From the NCBI GenBank assembly GCA_902762795.1, contig CACWPM010000043.1:1-61534 (forward strand): 61,534 nucleotides of DNA, read 5' to 3'. Shown here in pieces: positions 1 to 6,830 of the stretch; position 1 is the first letter of the stretch; the number at the start of each line of letters is the position of its first letter. A program made the translations under genes and the position numbers. This DNA comes from Fibrobacter succinogenes (GTDB lineage: Bacteria > Fibrobacterota > Fibrobacteria > Fibrobacterales > Fibrobacteraceae). The notes under the pieces are model-generated. The model was not told the DNA's origin. It searched no databases and worked only from the letters and a program-made list of their open reading frames with translations.

Positions 1-240
1 ATGACAGTGGCTGCGACGTTCGCCTTGAAGGGAGTCTCCTAACGGAGGATGACCGTGGCTGCGACGTTCGCCTTGAAGGGAGTCTCCTAGCGGAGGATGA
101 CCGTGGCTGCGACGTTCGCCTTGAAGGGAGTCTCCTAGCGGAGGATGACCGTGGCCGCGATGTTCGCCTTGAAGGGAGTCTCCTAGCGGAGGATGACCGT
201 GGTCGCGACGTTCGCCTTGAAGGGAGTCTCCTAGCGGAGG
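1..240. repeat. Five tandem copies of a 48-bp unit
   Basis: Five consecutive 48-bp units start at 1, 49, 97, 145 and 193. They differ only by single substitutions (for example TAA/TAG at unit position 40-42, GCTGCG/GCCGCG/GTCGCG near position 10). The array probably continues left of the window. Each unit carries the inverted repeat CTCC-TAGC-GGAG, so a transcript could form a series of short hairpins. Related, more degenerate copies lie at 25087-25220. Read as codons, each unit also holds a 13-codon open frame that starts at the ATG directly after GGAGG and ends at TAG or TAA; I consider this probably incidental. Confidence 0.93.
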
Positions 241-245
241 ATGAC

Positions 246-277
246 AGAAAAACCCGATAGCGAACTACCGGGTTTTT
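246..277 (-). terminator. Intrinsic terminator of tRNA-Leu(CAG)
   Basis: A 9-bp arm (AAAAACCCG/CGGGTTTTT) with a further TAG/CTA pairing inside forms a stable hairpin that runs into a T tract on either strand. It lies 4 nt past the 3' end of the minus-strand tRNA. Confidence 0.8.
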
Positions 278-280
278 CAG

Positions 281-364
281 TGCGGATGAAAGGACTTGAA
301 CCTTCATGCCCTCGCGAGCACTAGAACCTGAATCTAGCGTGTCTACCAGTTCCACCACATCCGC
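281..364 (-). tRNA. tRNA-Leu (anticodon CAG)
   Basis: On the minus strand the 84-nt sequence folds as a class II tRNA. The acceptor pairs GCGGATG with CATCCGC and has discriminator A. The anticodon stem is CTAGA/TCTAG with loop TTCAGGT, giving CAG. There is a long variable arm, and the T loop is TTCAAGT. The 3' CCA is not encoded. Confidence 0.97.
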
Positions 365-375
365 GTGGTGCACCA

Positions 376-404
376 AATTTTGAAAAAAAAAGCCCTTTTG
401 TCAA
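376..404 (-). promoter_or_regulatory. Sigma70-type promoter of tRNA-Leu(CAG)
   Basis: On the minus strand a perfect -35 TTGACA (399-404) is followed by a 17-nt spacer and AAAATT (376-381), about 11 nt before the tRNA 5' end. Confidence 0.7.
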
Positions 405-478
405 GGGGAGGTTCATAAATAAGGCTATTTATAGAAAGCCATCTAAGAGAAATGCAAAATGAACATCATGCGGGAGGG

Positions 479-690
479 GCGAGAACTCGGAGTGGATGCT
501 TTCAGCATCAGCAATTACGGTTCAGCAATGTTTGTGCTAGCACAACCGCAGCATTCGCCTTTGATGCTTTTGACGCCTACTCCCCACAGAGGATAACTCA
601 AACTAAGCAACTAAGGTGGCAAGTTTCGTATAGGCGTCAGCGGCTTCACTCGGTTATGCCGGTCTGCAAGCAGCCTGCCGCAACACTCGC
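479..690 (-). ncRNA. Candidate structured RNA, family not recognised
   Basis: No convincing protein gene lies between 365 and 747, but the minus strand has a dense set of nested pairings. A closing stem GCGAG/CTCGC joins the two ends. Inside it are a GCGGC/GCCGC stem enclosing two small hairpins (one is CTGC-TT-GCAG), an 8-bp perfect stem GACGCCTA/TAGGCGTC, a CGGTT/AACCG pairing, and the hairpin GATGCT-GAA-AGCATC. A weak hairpin followed by T-rich sequence near 423-441 could end the transcript, just before the tRNA-Leu promoter. I checked by eye for hallmarks of tmRNA, RNase P RNA and SRP RNA and did not find them. The length suits a 6S-like RNA, but the fold looks branched rather than rod-like. 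Confidence 0.45.
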
Positions 691-747
691 TTTACACAAA
701 AAAACGATTACATTTTCACAATTTTAAAGTTGCTTTAATTTTGGCGC

Positions 748-1497
748 TTATTTTCGGATAGCTTCGTGAATCCAGTCCATGCGCTTGTTGTTCCAATACG
801 ACCAATCGTGTTCACCATCGGGGTCGAACCGGAGTTCGCAGTCCACCTGAACCGCCTTGCAAAATTCCGTTATCCACGGAACAGTCTTGTCCGACGGATA
901 AAGTCTATCCTTGCCGCCCTGCAAAAAACGCCACCGTCCCGTTTGCATTTTCTTCTGCGACGCAATCGCCTGCGGTTCTCCCAGAAAGCCCCCGAACGAA
1001 CTCATGAGCAAGCGGTCATCCACCGCCCGGCGGCCTTCCAGCGAATAGACGAGCACGCCCAGAGAGCCGTCCGAAATGCCTACCAACGAAACCTTTTCCA
1101 CAGGCGATTTCCGGAGGGCCGCCACGGAATCCAGCGCTGCATCCACAGCATCCATCATCCCCTTCGTGACCCAATGGTTCTCGCGACAAGCCGAAACGCT
1201 CACGACAATTTTATCAGGATAAAGACTTGAAAAATCAGAACCGGCGATAAGACCTTTTTCGCAATTGCTACTCCCCATGCCACCATGGAACCATACAACC
1301 ACGGACGACTTGGCCGAACGCATGTACTTCTGCAACTGCGATTTTTTCGAGTTCGCCATTTTCGGCCACCAAATTCCCGTCGGACTTTGGAAAGATGGCG
1401 TTCCCGACGCTCCAACCGGAACCGAAAGCGAATCCGGCGCAGCATACGCAAACACACACGTGAGCAGCAAGGCTACAACAAAACAAAGACGCATCAT
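748..1497 (-). CDS. Secreted alpha/beta-hydrolase-like protein
   Basis: This 249-residue protein has a signal peptide (about 1-19, ending AYA). The rest looks like an alpha/beta hydrolase: HGG at 71-73 (oxyanion-hole type), G140-I-S142-D-G144 as a nucleophile elbow, an acidic residue in GGKD (D187), and H230 in GEHDWSYW as the likely general base. The family covers esterases and peptidases, so the substrate cannot be named. The start codon overlaps the stop of the upstream gene by 4 nt (ATGA), which indicates translational coupling in a three-gene operon with the genes at 1494 and 2123. It is probably periplasmic or secreted. Confidence 0.75.
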   Translation of the reverse strand: MMRLCFVVALLLTCVFAYAAPDSLSVPVGASGTPSFQSPTGIWWPKMANSKKSQLQKYMRSAKSSVVVWFHGGMGSSNCEKGLIAGSDFSSLYPDKIVVSVSACRENHWVTKGMMDAVDAALDSVAALRKSPVEKVSLVGISDGSLGVLVYSLEGRRAVDDRLLMSSFGGFLGEPQAIASQKKMQTGRWRFLQGGKDRLYPSDKTVPWITEFCKAVQVDCELRFDPDGEHDWSYWNNKRMDWIHEAIRK

Positions 1498-2114
1498 TCC
1501 TCGTCGCCAGACAATACCTGTTCCGCAACTCGGCGCGGTTTATGCACAATACCGACAATAACGAGCACTAGACCCAGAACAAACATGAATGAGACCAGGC
1601 ATACGCCCATAAAGCACCAGTAGAAATGATAACCATCCATCAAATATTCCCAACTAAGGATTCCGTCTGTCGATTCCATTGCTTTAACAATGTACTTATC
1701 CCCCACTTTAACCGCACGGACTTCCATAGGAACTTCACTTGCGTTCATTGCCGAAAAATCATACCATTCCGCCATTTCATCGAGAATTTCATCGTTTGCA
1801 TAAAGGACAAAAGTGCATTTGGAATCTCCGTTCAGTTGAAAATATATTTTGTCAAAAAACGGAATGTTCGAACCACCGAACAAGCTTGGAACCGCGGCAT
1901 AGCTCACCTTGCCATAAAAAACATGTTCCTCAAGGAACCCTAGCTCTTCCGACATCCCATATTCAAACGAGCCATCCGTCATTTCATACGCAGAAAATTC
2001 TTTTGTAATGGTTCTTGCAAGCGGATAAATATACCAGGAAATCCAACTCGCAAGAAATATCAGCAGCAAACCAAAATTAATAAAAGCAATTTTACGAACA
2101 CGAAAAATAGACAT
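1494..2114 (-). CDS. Membrane protein of unknown function, two membrane segments
   Basis: I do not recognise this 206-residue protein. It has a membrane segment near residues 10-30 and a second near 163-190. The roughly 130 residues between them are likely extracytoplasmic, and the tail is short, charged and cytoplasmic. The topology (in-out-in, extracytoplasmic domain flanked by two helices) matches that of the upstream gene at 2123. It overlaps the downstream hydrolase by 4 nt and starts 8 nt after the upstream gene ends, so all three are surely co-transcribed. Confidence 0.7.
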   Translation of the reverse strand: MSIFRVRKIAFINFGLLLIFLASWISWYIYPLARTITKEFSAYEMTDGSFEYGMSEELGFLEEHVFYGKVSYAAVPSLFGGSNIPFFDKIYFQLNGDSKCTFVLYANDEILDEMAEWYDFSAMNASEVPMEVRAVKVGDKYIVKAMESTDGILSWEYLMDGYHFYWCFMGVCLVSFMFVLGLVLVIVGIVHKPRRVAEQVLSGDEE

Positions 2115-2122
2115 TGCAATCC

Positions 2123-2911
2123 TTATTGTTTAGACTTGAATATAAAGAAGAATGTGGCTAGCAAAAGCACAAGCGACAGGAAATAGAACGCCAGCGGAAC
2201 ATTTGCCGACAAAGAAATTTCCTTCACGTATTCCATTTGGAAAAAATGGAGCAGTTCGTCACTGGCGCTGAGCGTCTTGTCGTTATCAAATTGATTCCAC
2301 ACGTTATGCAAATCGAAATTTTTCTGGAAAATTCCGTCCATGCGCTTTGCCAACGACAGAGGCAAATCCTGCGGATCCACGGGACGCACCGCATAACCGG
2401 CTCTTGCAGAATCCAGCTTACGCAAAATAGGCAAATCAACATCCGAAGAAATCGTTTCCATCAAACGATAAACACGTTCCAGTTCTTCGAGCCATGCGGA
2501 ACGTTCCGAAAGATACCGCTGCAAACATGAAACTTTTGCAAGCACGTTCGACTTGAAACTTGAAACCGACTTTGCCGAAGGAGATGAAAACCCTGCTTGC
2601 TCCAACTTCTGGATACCCATTTCAAACGAAAGCGCCACTTCACGAAGCGTCATTATCTGCGAAAGCACAATAGCCGTATCCACGCCATAACCGCTACGGA
2701 CACGCTCCATCGAACGCATGAGGCTAGCTTCGGCGTATTGGTAATCGCTAATCGACTTGACATATTGGGAATAAACGGCGACCTGCGGTTTTTGCGAAAC
2801 ATAGAACAGCGCCGTGAGGCAAATCGTAAGAACGACAACGAGCCAAATCCACGGGGTCTGGATTTTCAGTTGCAAAGTTTCTGCAATTGTTTTTTTCGTC
2901 GGTCCATTCAC
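2123..2911 (-). CDS. Membrane protein of unknown function with helical extracytoplasmic domain
   Basis: This is the first gene of the operon that runs down to 748. The 262-residue product has a membrane helix at about 20-40 and another at about 240-258. The roughly 200 residues between them are rich in Leu, Ser, Glu and Arg and look mostly alpha-helical. That layout resembles four-helix-bundle sensor domains of chemoreceptors and kinases, but no signalling output domain follows. I cannot assign a family. The start lies only 34 bp from the divergent lipoprotein gene at 2946. Confidence 0.7.
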   Translation of the reverse strand: MNGPTKKTIAETLQLKIQTPWIWLVVVLTICLTALFYVSQKPQVAVYSQYVKSISDYQYAEASLMRSMERVRSGYGVDTAIVLSQIMTLREVALSFEMGIQKLEQAGFSSPSAKSVSSFKSNVLAKVSCLQRYLSERSAWLEELERVYRLMETISSDVDLPILRKLDSARAGYAVRPVDPQDLPLSLAKRMDGIFQKNFDLHNVWNQFDNDKTLSASDELLHFFQMEYVKEISLSANVPLAFYFLSLVLLLATFFFIFKSKQ

Positions 2912-2945
2912 ACCTAGAAATTACTTTTTTTCTACTTTACGAACA

Positions 2946-4355
2946 ATGAAGTTCTGCAATTTACTCGCTTTTTTTGCCCTTTTAATCAGTTTCGCCGGCT
3001 GTACCGTCGAACGTGCCGAAGAACATATCCTCGCAAGACATGCCAACGGTCTCAAAAAGACCTCCATCTGGGTTTATCCCGATGGGACCATCCTCAAGAG
3101 GAACGAATGGTACAACGACGGAATCAAGGAGCTTGAAATCCCTTACGAAGACAGCCTTCCACATGGTGAATTCAAGCGCTGGACAGGCTTTGGCGATGTC
3201 GCTATGATCGGTCGATACAACAAGGGAAAAAAAGACGGCAAGTGGACGGTCTACTACCAGAACAAGAAAGTCGAAGCAGTCCAATATTATAAAGACGACC
3301 ACCCTGTTGGTGACTGGGAAGGCTATCACCACAACGGGACAAAATCTTTCGAACAACATTATAACGACAACGGAAAACCAACGGGCGTGTGGAAAAAATG
3401 GCACGACAACGGAACCCTCGCCGAAGAAAACAGCAACTGCCACAACGAGAAAACAATCGTCTTTGACAGCCTACAACCAACACCAGGATTCCTCAAGCGT
3501 TACAGTCGAGACTGCAAGATCCTTGAAGACTATGAATGTTTCAAGGGACAAAAACAAGGCAAGTACAAACTCTACTACGAGTCGTTCGGTTCCCCGGATT
3601 CTTCAGCCGAGAGCTGCAGTAAGTCCAAGCTCCGCGAAGAAGGAATCTCGGACGATGCTGAATGCGGATCTGGTTTGAACCCTACAGCACTCTACAGAGC
3701 AGACGGGTCCACTATAAAGAAAGTAGAATACCTCACAGAAGACTGCGGTTACTCCCCATCCCGAATTTCATGGTTTGACGAACATGGAACCCTACTTCGA
3801 GAAACTGTGTTCAAGAACCATAACCATTTTGGATACGACGGAATCGTCTACGGATTATGTGAAGGATCCACCAAACATTTTTGCGCCGAGACTTCATTTG
3901 TCCAATATGCAAACCCCAATGGGAACCTTGATAGCAGTTCCTTGAGTCAAAAAGAGGCGTTCAGGCAAAACATTGGCAAATTCAAGGCCGCAGTCCGTTA
4001 CATAAAACCCGGACACAAATTACTTTATGAGGAGTACTGGGATTTCGCCAACAATCCAGAATGGAAATACAGCGGACCGATTCTCCTTGTATCACGCAGC
4101 TTCTATCCAGATAGCATGGGCGGCGGAATGGCTAGCGAAGGCTTCTGGGGGAACCCCTCCTTCGATGGCCTATCCAAGCGTCATGGCATCTGGCGCAATT
4201 GGTACCCGAGCGGCATATTGAAAGACAGCCTCAACTACATGAACGGAGAACGCGTCGGCGAACAGTTCAGTTACGACAGTACCGGCAAGCTCACGATACA
4301 TAAAACAGAAGCCGGCAAGAACCGGCCCGTAATAATGCATTTGCTAGGAAATTAG
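2946..4355 (+). CDS. MORN-repeat-like (YwqK-type) lipoprotein
   Basis: The protein has 469 residues when started at the ATG at 2946; an upstream in-frame extension would run into the divergent gene. A lipoprotein signal ends in FAGC (Cys19). Residues about 60-160 hold consecutive repeats of the 'G.w..y...G' type, as in YwqK/MORN-2 proteins (for example KKDGKWTVYY, PVGDWEGYHHNG, PTGVWKKWHDNG). Two further repeats near the C-terminus include RHGIWRNWYPSG. Such repeats often mediate interactions in surface-anchored proteins; a specific role cannot be read. It is monocistronic, with REP-like sequence downstream. Confidence 0.8.
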   Translation: MKFCNLLAFFALLISFAGCTVERAEEHILARHANGLKKTSIWVYPDGTILKRNEWYNDGIKELEIPYEDSLPHGEFKRWTGFGDVAMIGRYNKGKKDGKWTVYYQNKKVEAVQYYKDDHPVGDWEGYHHNGTKSFEQHYNDNGKPTGVWKKWHDNGTLAEENSNCHNEKTIVFDSLQPTPGFLKRYSRDCKILEDYECFKGQKQGKYKLYYESFGSPDSSAESCSKSKLREEGISDDAECGSGLNPTALYRADGSTIKKVEYLTEDCGYSPSRISWFDEHGTLLRETVFKNHNHFGYDGIVYGLCEGSTKHFCAETSFVQYANPNGNLDSSSLSQKEAFRQNIGKFKAAVRYIKPGHKLLYEEYWDFANNPEWKYSGPILLVSRSFYPDSMGGGMASEGFWGNPSFDGLSKRHGIWRNWYPSGILKDSLNYMNGERVGEQFSYDSTGKLTIHKTEAGKNRPVIMHLLGN

Positions 4356-4369
4356 GATCTTGTTGGTAG

Positions 4370-4440
4370 CTTCCGGCTAAGTTCCGGCTCTAGGCCGGAA
4401 TGACGTAGGAAAGACGTCATGGCGGACCTGATCCGCCATC
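4370..4440. repeat. REP-like intergenic inverted repeats
   Basis: Between two convergent genes there are short inverted pairs: TTCCGGC...GCCGGAA around 4382-4400, GACGT...ACGTC around 4401-4419, and GGCGGA...TCCGCC at about 4421-4438. They resemble extragenic palindromes and may end transcripts from both sides. Confidence 0.5.
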
Positions 4441-4452
4441 TAAGTTCTAAAA

Positions 4453-4914
4453 TCACCTGATGACGCTTGAGACTTCTATAGACTGCGTCGTTCCTTTGAA
4501 ATTCCACGAAACCTTAACTTTCACTTGCTTTGCGTAAACGTATTGGATTGTCTCGAATTGCGATTTTGTTTCAGTCGTATATTCCGCGGTAGCCGAAACA
4601 GTCACTTCCGGAGAGTATGTCACCGTTGAAGTTCCGCCCAAGCCACGATCCCACGAGCGGTCAATTGGATCCACATTAAAAGTCGTATCGGCATTCTGCT
4701 TCGACGGAATGGACGCAATTCCCACGGACTTGAGAGAATCCAGCACCTGTTGGGCAACCTGGATCGCACCGTCACGGCCTCGGATACGCAACAAAGCATC
4801 GTGGTTCCCGCCCTGCAAGTTCAACAACGCCATGTACATAAAACCGAGAACCGCCGCAGAAACCAAAATCTCTACGATACCGAAGCCTTTCTTATTTTTC
4901 AAAAGTTTCGCCAT
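4453..4914 (-). CDS. Prepilin-type N-terminal domain protein (pseudopilin, PilV/GspI-like)
   Basis: This 153-residue protein has a type III signal sequence: a Lys-rich leader ends in G10, followed by F11 with Glu at mature position +5 (GFGIVE), then a hydrophobic helix to about residue 30. The rest is a beta-rich globular domain. It would be cleaved by prepilin peptidase and assembled into a type IV pilus or type II secretion pseudopilus. It lies 7 nt downstream of a second pseudopilin gene. No other pilus or T2S gene is nearby, so the machine must be encoded elsewhere. Confidence 0.82.
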   Translation of the reverse strand: MAKLLKNKKGFGIVEILVSAAVLGFMYMALLNLQGGNHDALLRIRGRDGAIQVAQQVLDSLKSVGIASIPSKQNADTTFNVDPIDRSWDRGLGGTSTVTYSPEVTVSATAEYTTETKSQFETIQYVYAKQVKVKVSWNFKGTTQSIEVSSVIR

Positions 4915-4921
4915 AACTCAC

Positions 4922-5467
4922 CTACAACTCGTGAAAACGGATTATTCCATCCTCTTCATATCCTAGCATGGGATAAATCTTGTTTTTGTCTTTTTCCTTC
5001 ACCGCCATGCCGTAAGTATCAGAATTCCCGTATCGCATACAAACAAATCCCTCGGACGGCGCCGCAGAAAGCCCGATACGAGGTTCAAACAGAGCTCCGT
5101 TCGCCCATTCAGAACCTCCAAAGTCATCAATCTTGCCTCCACAGCCGCCAAATTTTGCCGGAGCGTCCAACAAATAGGAATCAACAATATCGGCGCCAGA
5201 AAGATCGCTGCATTTATCGGCGACATAAGCACTAAGTCTTTGGTCATTATCCTTAACAACGCAAATTTTCTTGGACAACCGGTTGGCCTCGTTCGCAATT
5301 CGTTCCAAAAAAGCCGTCACATTCAAGGCACTATCCTTCATTCGCGTATTGATCACAGCTCCACGCAGACTTACAACGCCCATTGTAGAAAGAACGCCCA
5401 TAATCGACACGACGACAAGGACTTCGATCAAGGTGTAGCCGCTCTTTTTAGAACTGTGTTTCAACAT
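4922..5467 (-). CDS. Prepilin-type N-terminal domain protein (GspH/FimT-like)
   Basis: The product has 181 residues with the start at 5467. I chose this ATG over one 6 codons upstream because GGGAG sits 8 nt before it and because it gives a normal short leader. Cleavage would follow G10 (SG-YTLIEVLVVV) with Glu at +5. The size and C-terminal beta-rich domain resemble minor pseudopilins GspH/FimT. It is transcribed with the pseudopilin gene at 4453. The partner assembly system is not in this window. Confidence 0.82.
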   Translation of the reverse strand: MLKHSSKKSGYTLIEVLVVVSIMGVLSTMGVVSLRGAVINTRMKDSALNVTAFLERIANEANRLSKKICVVKDNDQRLSAYVADKCSDLSGADIVDSYLLDAPAKFGGCGGKIDDFGGSEWANGALFEPRIGLSAAPSEGFVCMRYGNSDTYGMAVKEKDKNKIYPMLGYEEDGIIRFHEL

Positions 5468-5543
5468 ACAGAAATCTCCCAACAAGATTGAACCAAAATT
5501 AACAATAAAAAGGCAATCTCTTTTCCATTTTGGTCCAATTTAT

Positions 5544-5572
5544 AATATACATTAACAGACACCAAAAGTAAA
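5544..5572 (-). promoter_or_regulatory. Putative promoter of the pseudopilin operon
   Basis: Reading the minus strand, TTTACT (5567-5572), a 17-nt spacer and TATATT (5544-5549) precede the pseudopilin start by about 75 nt. The flanks are very AT-rich. Confidence 0.4.
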
Positions 5573-5684
5573 CATTTGTAAACAGAAAATATTTTTTTTA
5601 AGGAAAATGTGATTTTTTCCATGTTAAAAGGAATTTTCATGTAATTTATCCACTCAAATTTGCTATATTCTGCACGCACAACCT

Positions 5685-5767
<83 letters not shown>

Positions 5768-5799
5768 TTGTTTTTCAATATCGCAGAAGGTGGAAACTC

Positions 5800-6225
5800 A
5801 TGATTGAATTCTATCCAAACAGCATCTATTACCCACGCGAAGCGGTTGATGAAAAGCTGGCCAAGGGCGAGCTTGAAAAGACTAAAAAGTACTTGATCGG
5901 CTGGACGGAACGCCACCGCGACGAAATCTGGGAATGTGCCCATGAAGACGCGGAAACGCCTTCTGACGAAATCTTGCTCGACAATCTGCGTGCGCTGCTC
6001 CTCTGCAAAGGCTCGGTCCAACCGGCCGCCGAAATGGGCGCAATGATCCGAGAAATCACGAAAGAAGTCTGGTACCAGAACGAAAACGGTCCGAAGGATC
6101 CGAATGTGATTGCTGTCGACTGGCAGACGAAGTACTTGACCAAGTGGCGCGAAGCGCGCATGTTCGAAGCATTTGTGCTCATCGAAAAGAACGCGAACCA
6201 GCTCATTGAAATATTGAGAGCCTAA
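5800..6225 (+). CDS. Small soluble protein of unknown function
   Basis: I do not recognise this 141-residue, acidic, mostly helical protein. It has no signal or membrane segment, so it is probably cytoplasmic. A good ribosome site (AGAAGGTGG) lies 6 nt before the ATG. The gene follows tRNA-Leu(UAA) by 32 nt and may be co-transcribed with it. A strong terminator follows. Codon use matches the surrounding housekeeping genes, which supports a real, well-expressed gene. Confidence 0.75.
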   Translation: MIEFYPNSIYYPREAVDEKLAKGELEKTKKYLIGWTERHRDEIWECAHEDAETPSDEILLDNLRALLLCKGSVQPAAEMGAMIREITKEVWYQNENGPKDPNVIAVDWQTKYLTKWREARMFEAFVLIEKNANQLIEILRA

Positions 6226-6254
6226 CCGCTCGCACAAAAACGCAACCTTTTTTC

Positions 6255-6287
6255 AAGCCCCTCCCGGTGGGGCTTCTCTTTTTTTAC
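6255..6287 (+). terminator. Intrinsic terminator
   Basis: AAGCCCC-tcccggt-GGGGCTT followed by CTCTTTTTTT, 30 nt after the stop of the small protein gene. Confidence 0.85.
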
Positions 6288-6307
6288 CAACAACCATTGA
6301 CAAACAA

Positions 6308-6826
6308 CTAATTCGCGTGGAAACGGATAGGAATCCAGATTTCGAGTTTTCCATGCTCGCTTGGCGGGAGTCGCCAAAAATACTCGACATGCTTCAATAA
6401 TTTGACATTGAACACATCGTCATCGGAATCCGAGAACATGATTTGGGGATTCATGAAGCGTCCAAGACTATCAAGCGTAAGGTGCAACCCCAGGAACACG
6501 TCATCATCGGACTTTGCAAACCTATTCCCCTTGTGGTACGCCTTGATTTTTCTGAAGTATTCCGACGAGAGGTAATGCAGCCCTGCGGCACGCCCCTGCA
6601 AGAACAAAGCAAGCTTATTCAAGTCTCGTCCTGCGGAATTCTCGACCACATAAATTTCATCGATCGATGGCATATCCACACGCCCGACAAATACGTCCTC
6701 GACAGCTTCTTTTTCGTCTTCGGAAATTTCTACTACAGGCTCATACTGCGGGATACTGTAAACAAAGTACAGTACCGCCACAAAAACAAGCAAAAAAGCG
6801 AGCAGCGGGGCGTTACGTTTCAGCAT
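6308..6826 (-). CDS. Membrane-anchored protein with TonB-like C-terminal domain
   Basis: The protein has 172 residues with the ATG at 6826. The end of recJ supplies GAGTAGGG just before this ATG, so translation is probably coupled. An N-terminal membrane anchor (about residues 6-25) is followed by an acidic stretch. The C-terminal 70 residues follow the TonB/AgmX pattern (a beta hairpin, FMNPQI, then FWRLPPSE and a final beta strand). TonB-family C-termini contact outer-membrane partners. As the last gene of the ftsX-envC-holB-recJ run it is not next to an exbBD pair; another such protein sits at 32786. Confidence 0.6.
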   Translation of the reverse strand: MLKRNAPLLAFLLVFVAVLYFVYSIPQYEPVVEISEDEKEAVEDVFVGRVDMPSIDEIYVVENSAGRDLNKLALFLQGRAAGLHYLSSEYFRKIKAYHKGNRFAKSDDDVFLGLHLTLDSLGRFMNPQIMFSDSDDDVFNVKLLKHVEYFWRLPPSEHGKLEIWIPIRFHAN

Positions 6827-6830
6827 ATCC

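Noticed and set aside
1-240. CRISPR array
   Set aside because: The units are contiguous with no unique spacers, so it is a simple tandem repeat.
452-727. Open frame of 91 codons on the plus strand
   Set aside because: No ribosome site, no recognisable protein features, and the region's dense pairing on the minus strand is better explained by an RNA.
452-727. tmRNA candidate (a frame ending Leu-Val-Ala-stop on the minus strand)
   Set aside because: No tRNA-like ends, no T-loop and no ANDENYALAA-like tag; the LVA-stop lies inside a hairpin loop and is probably chance.
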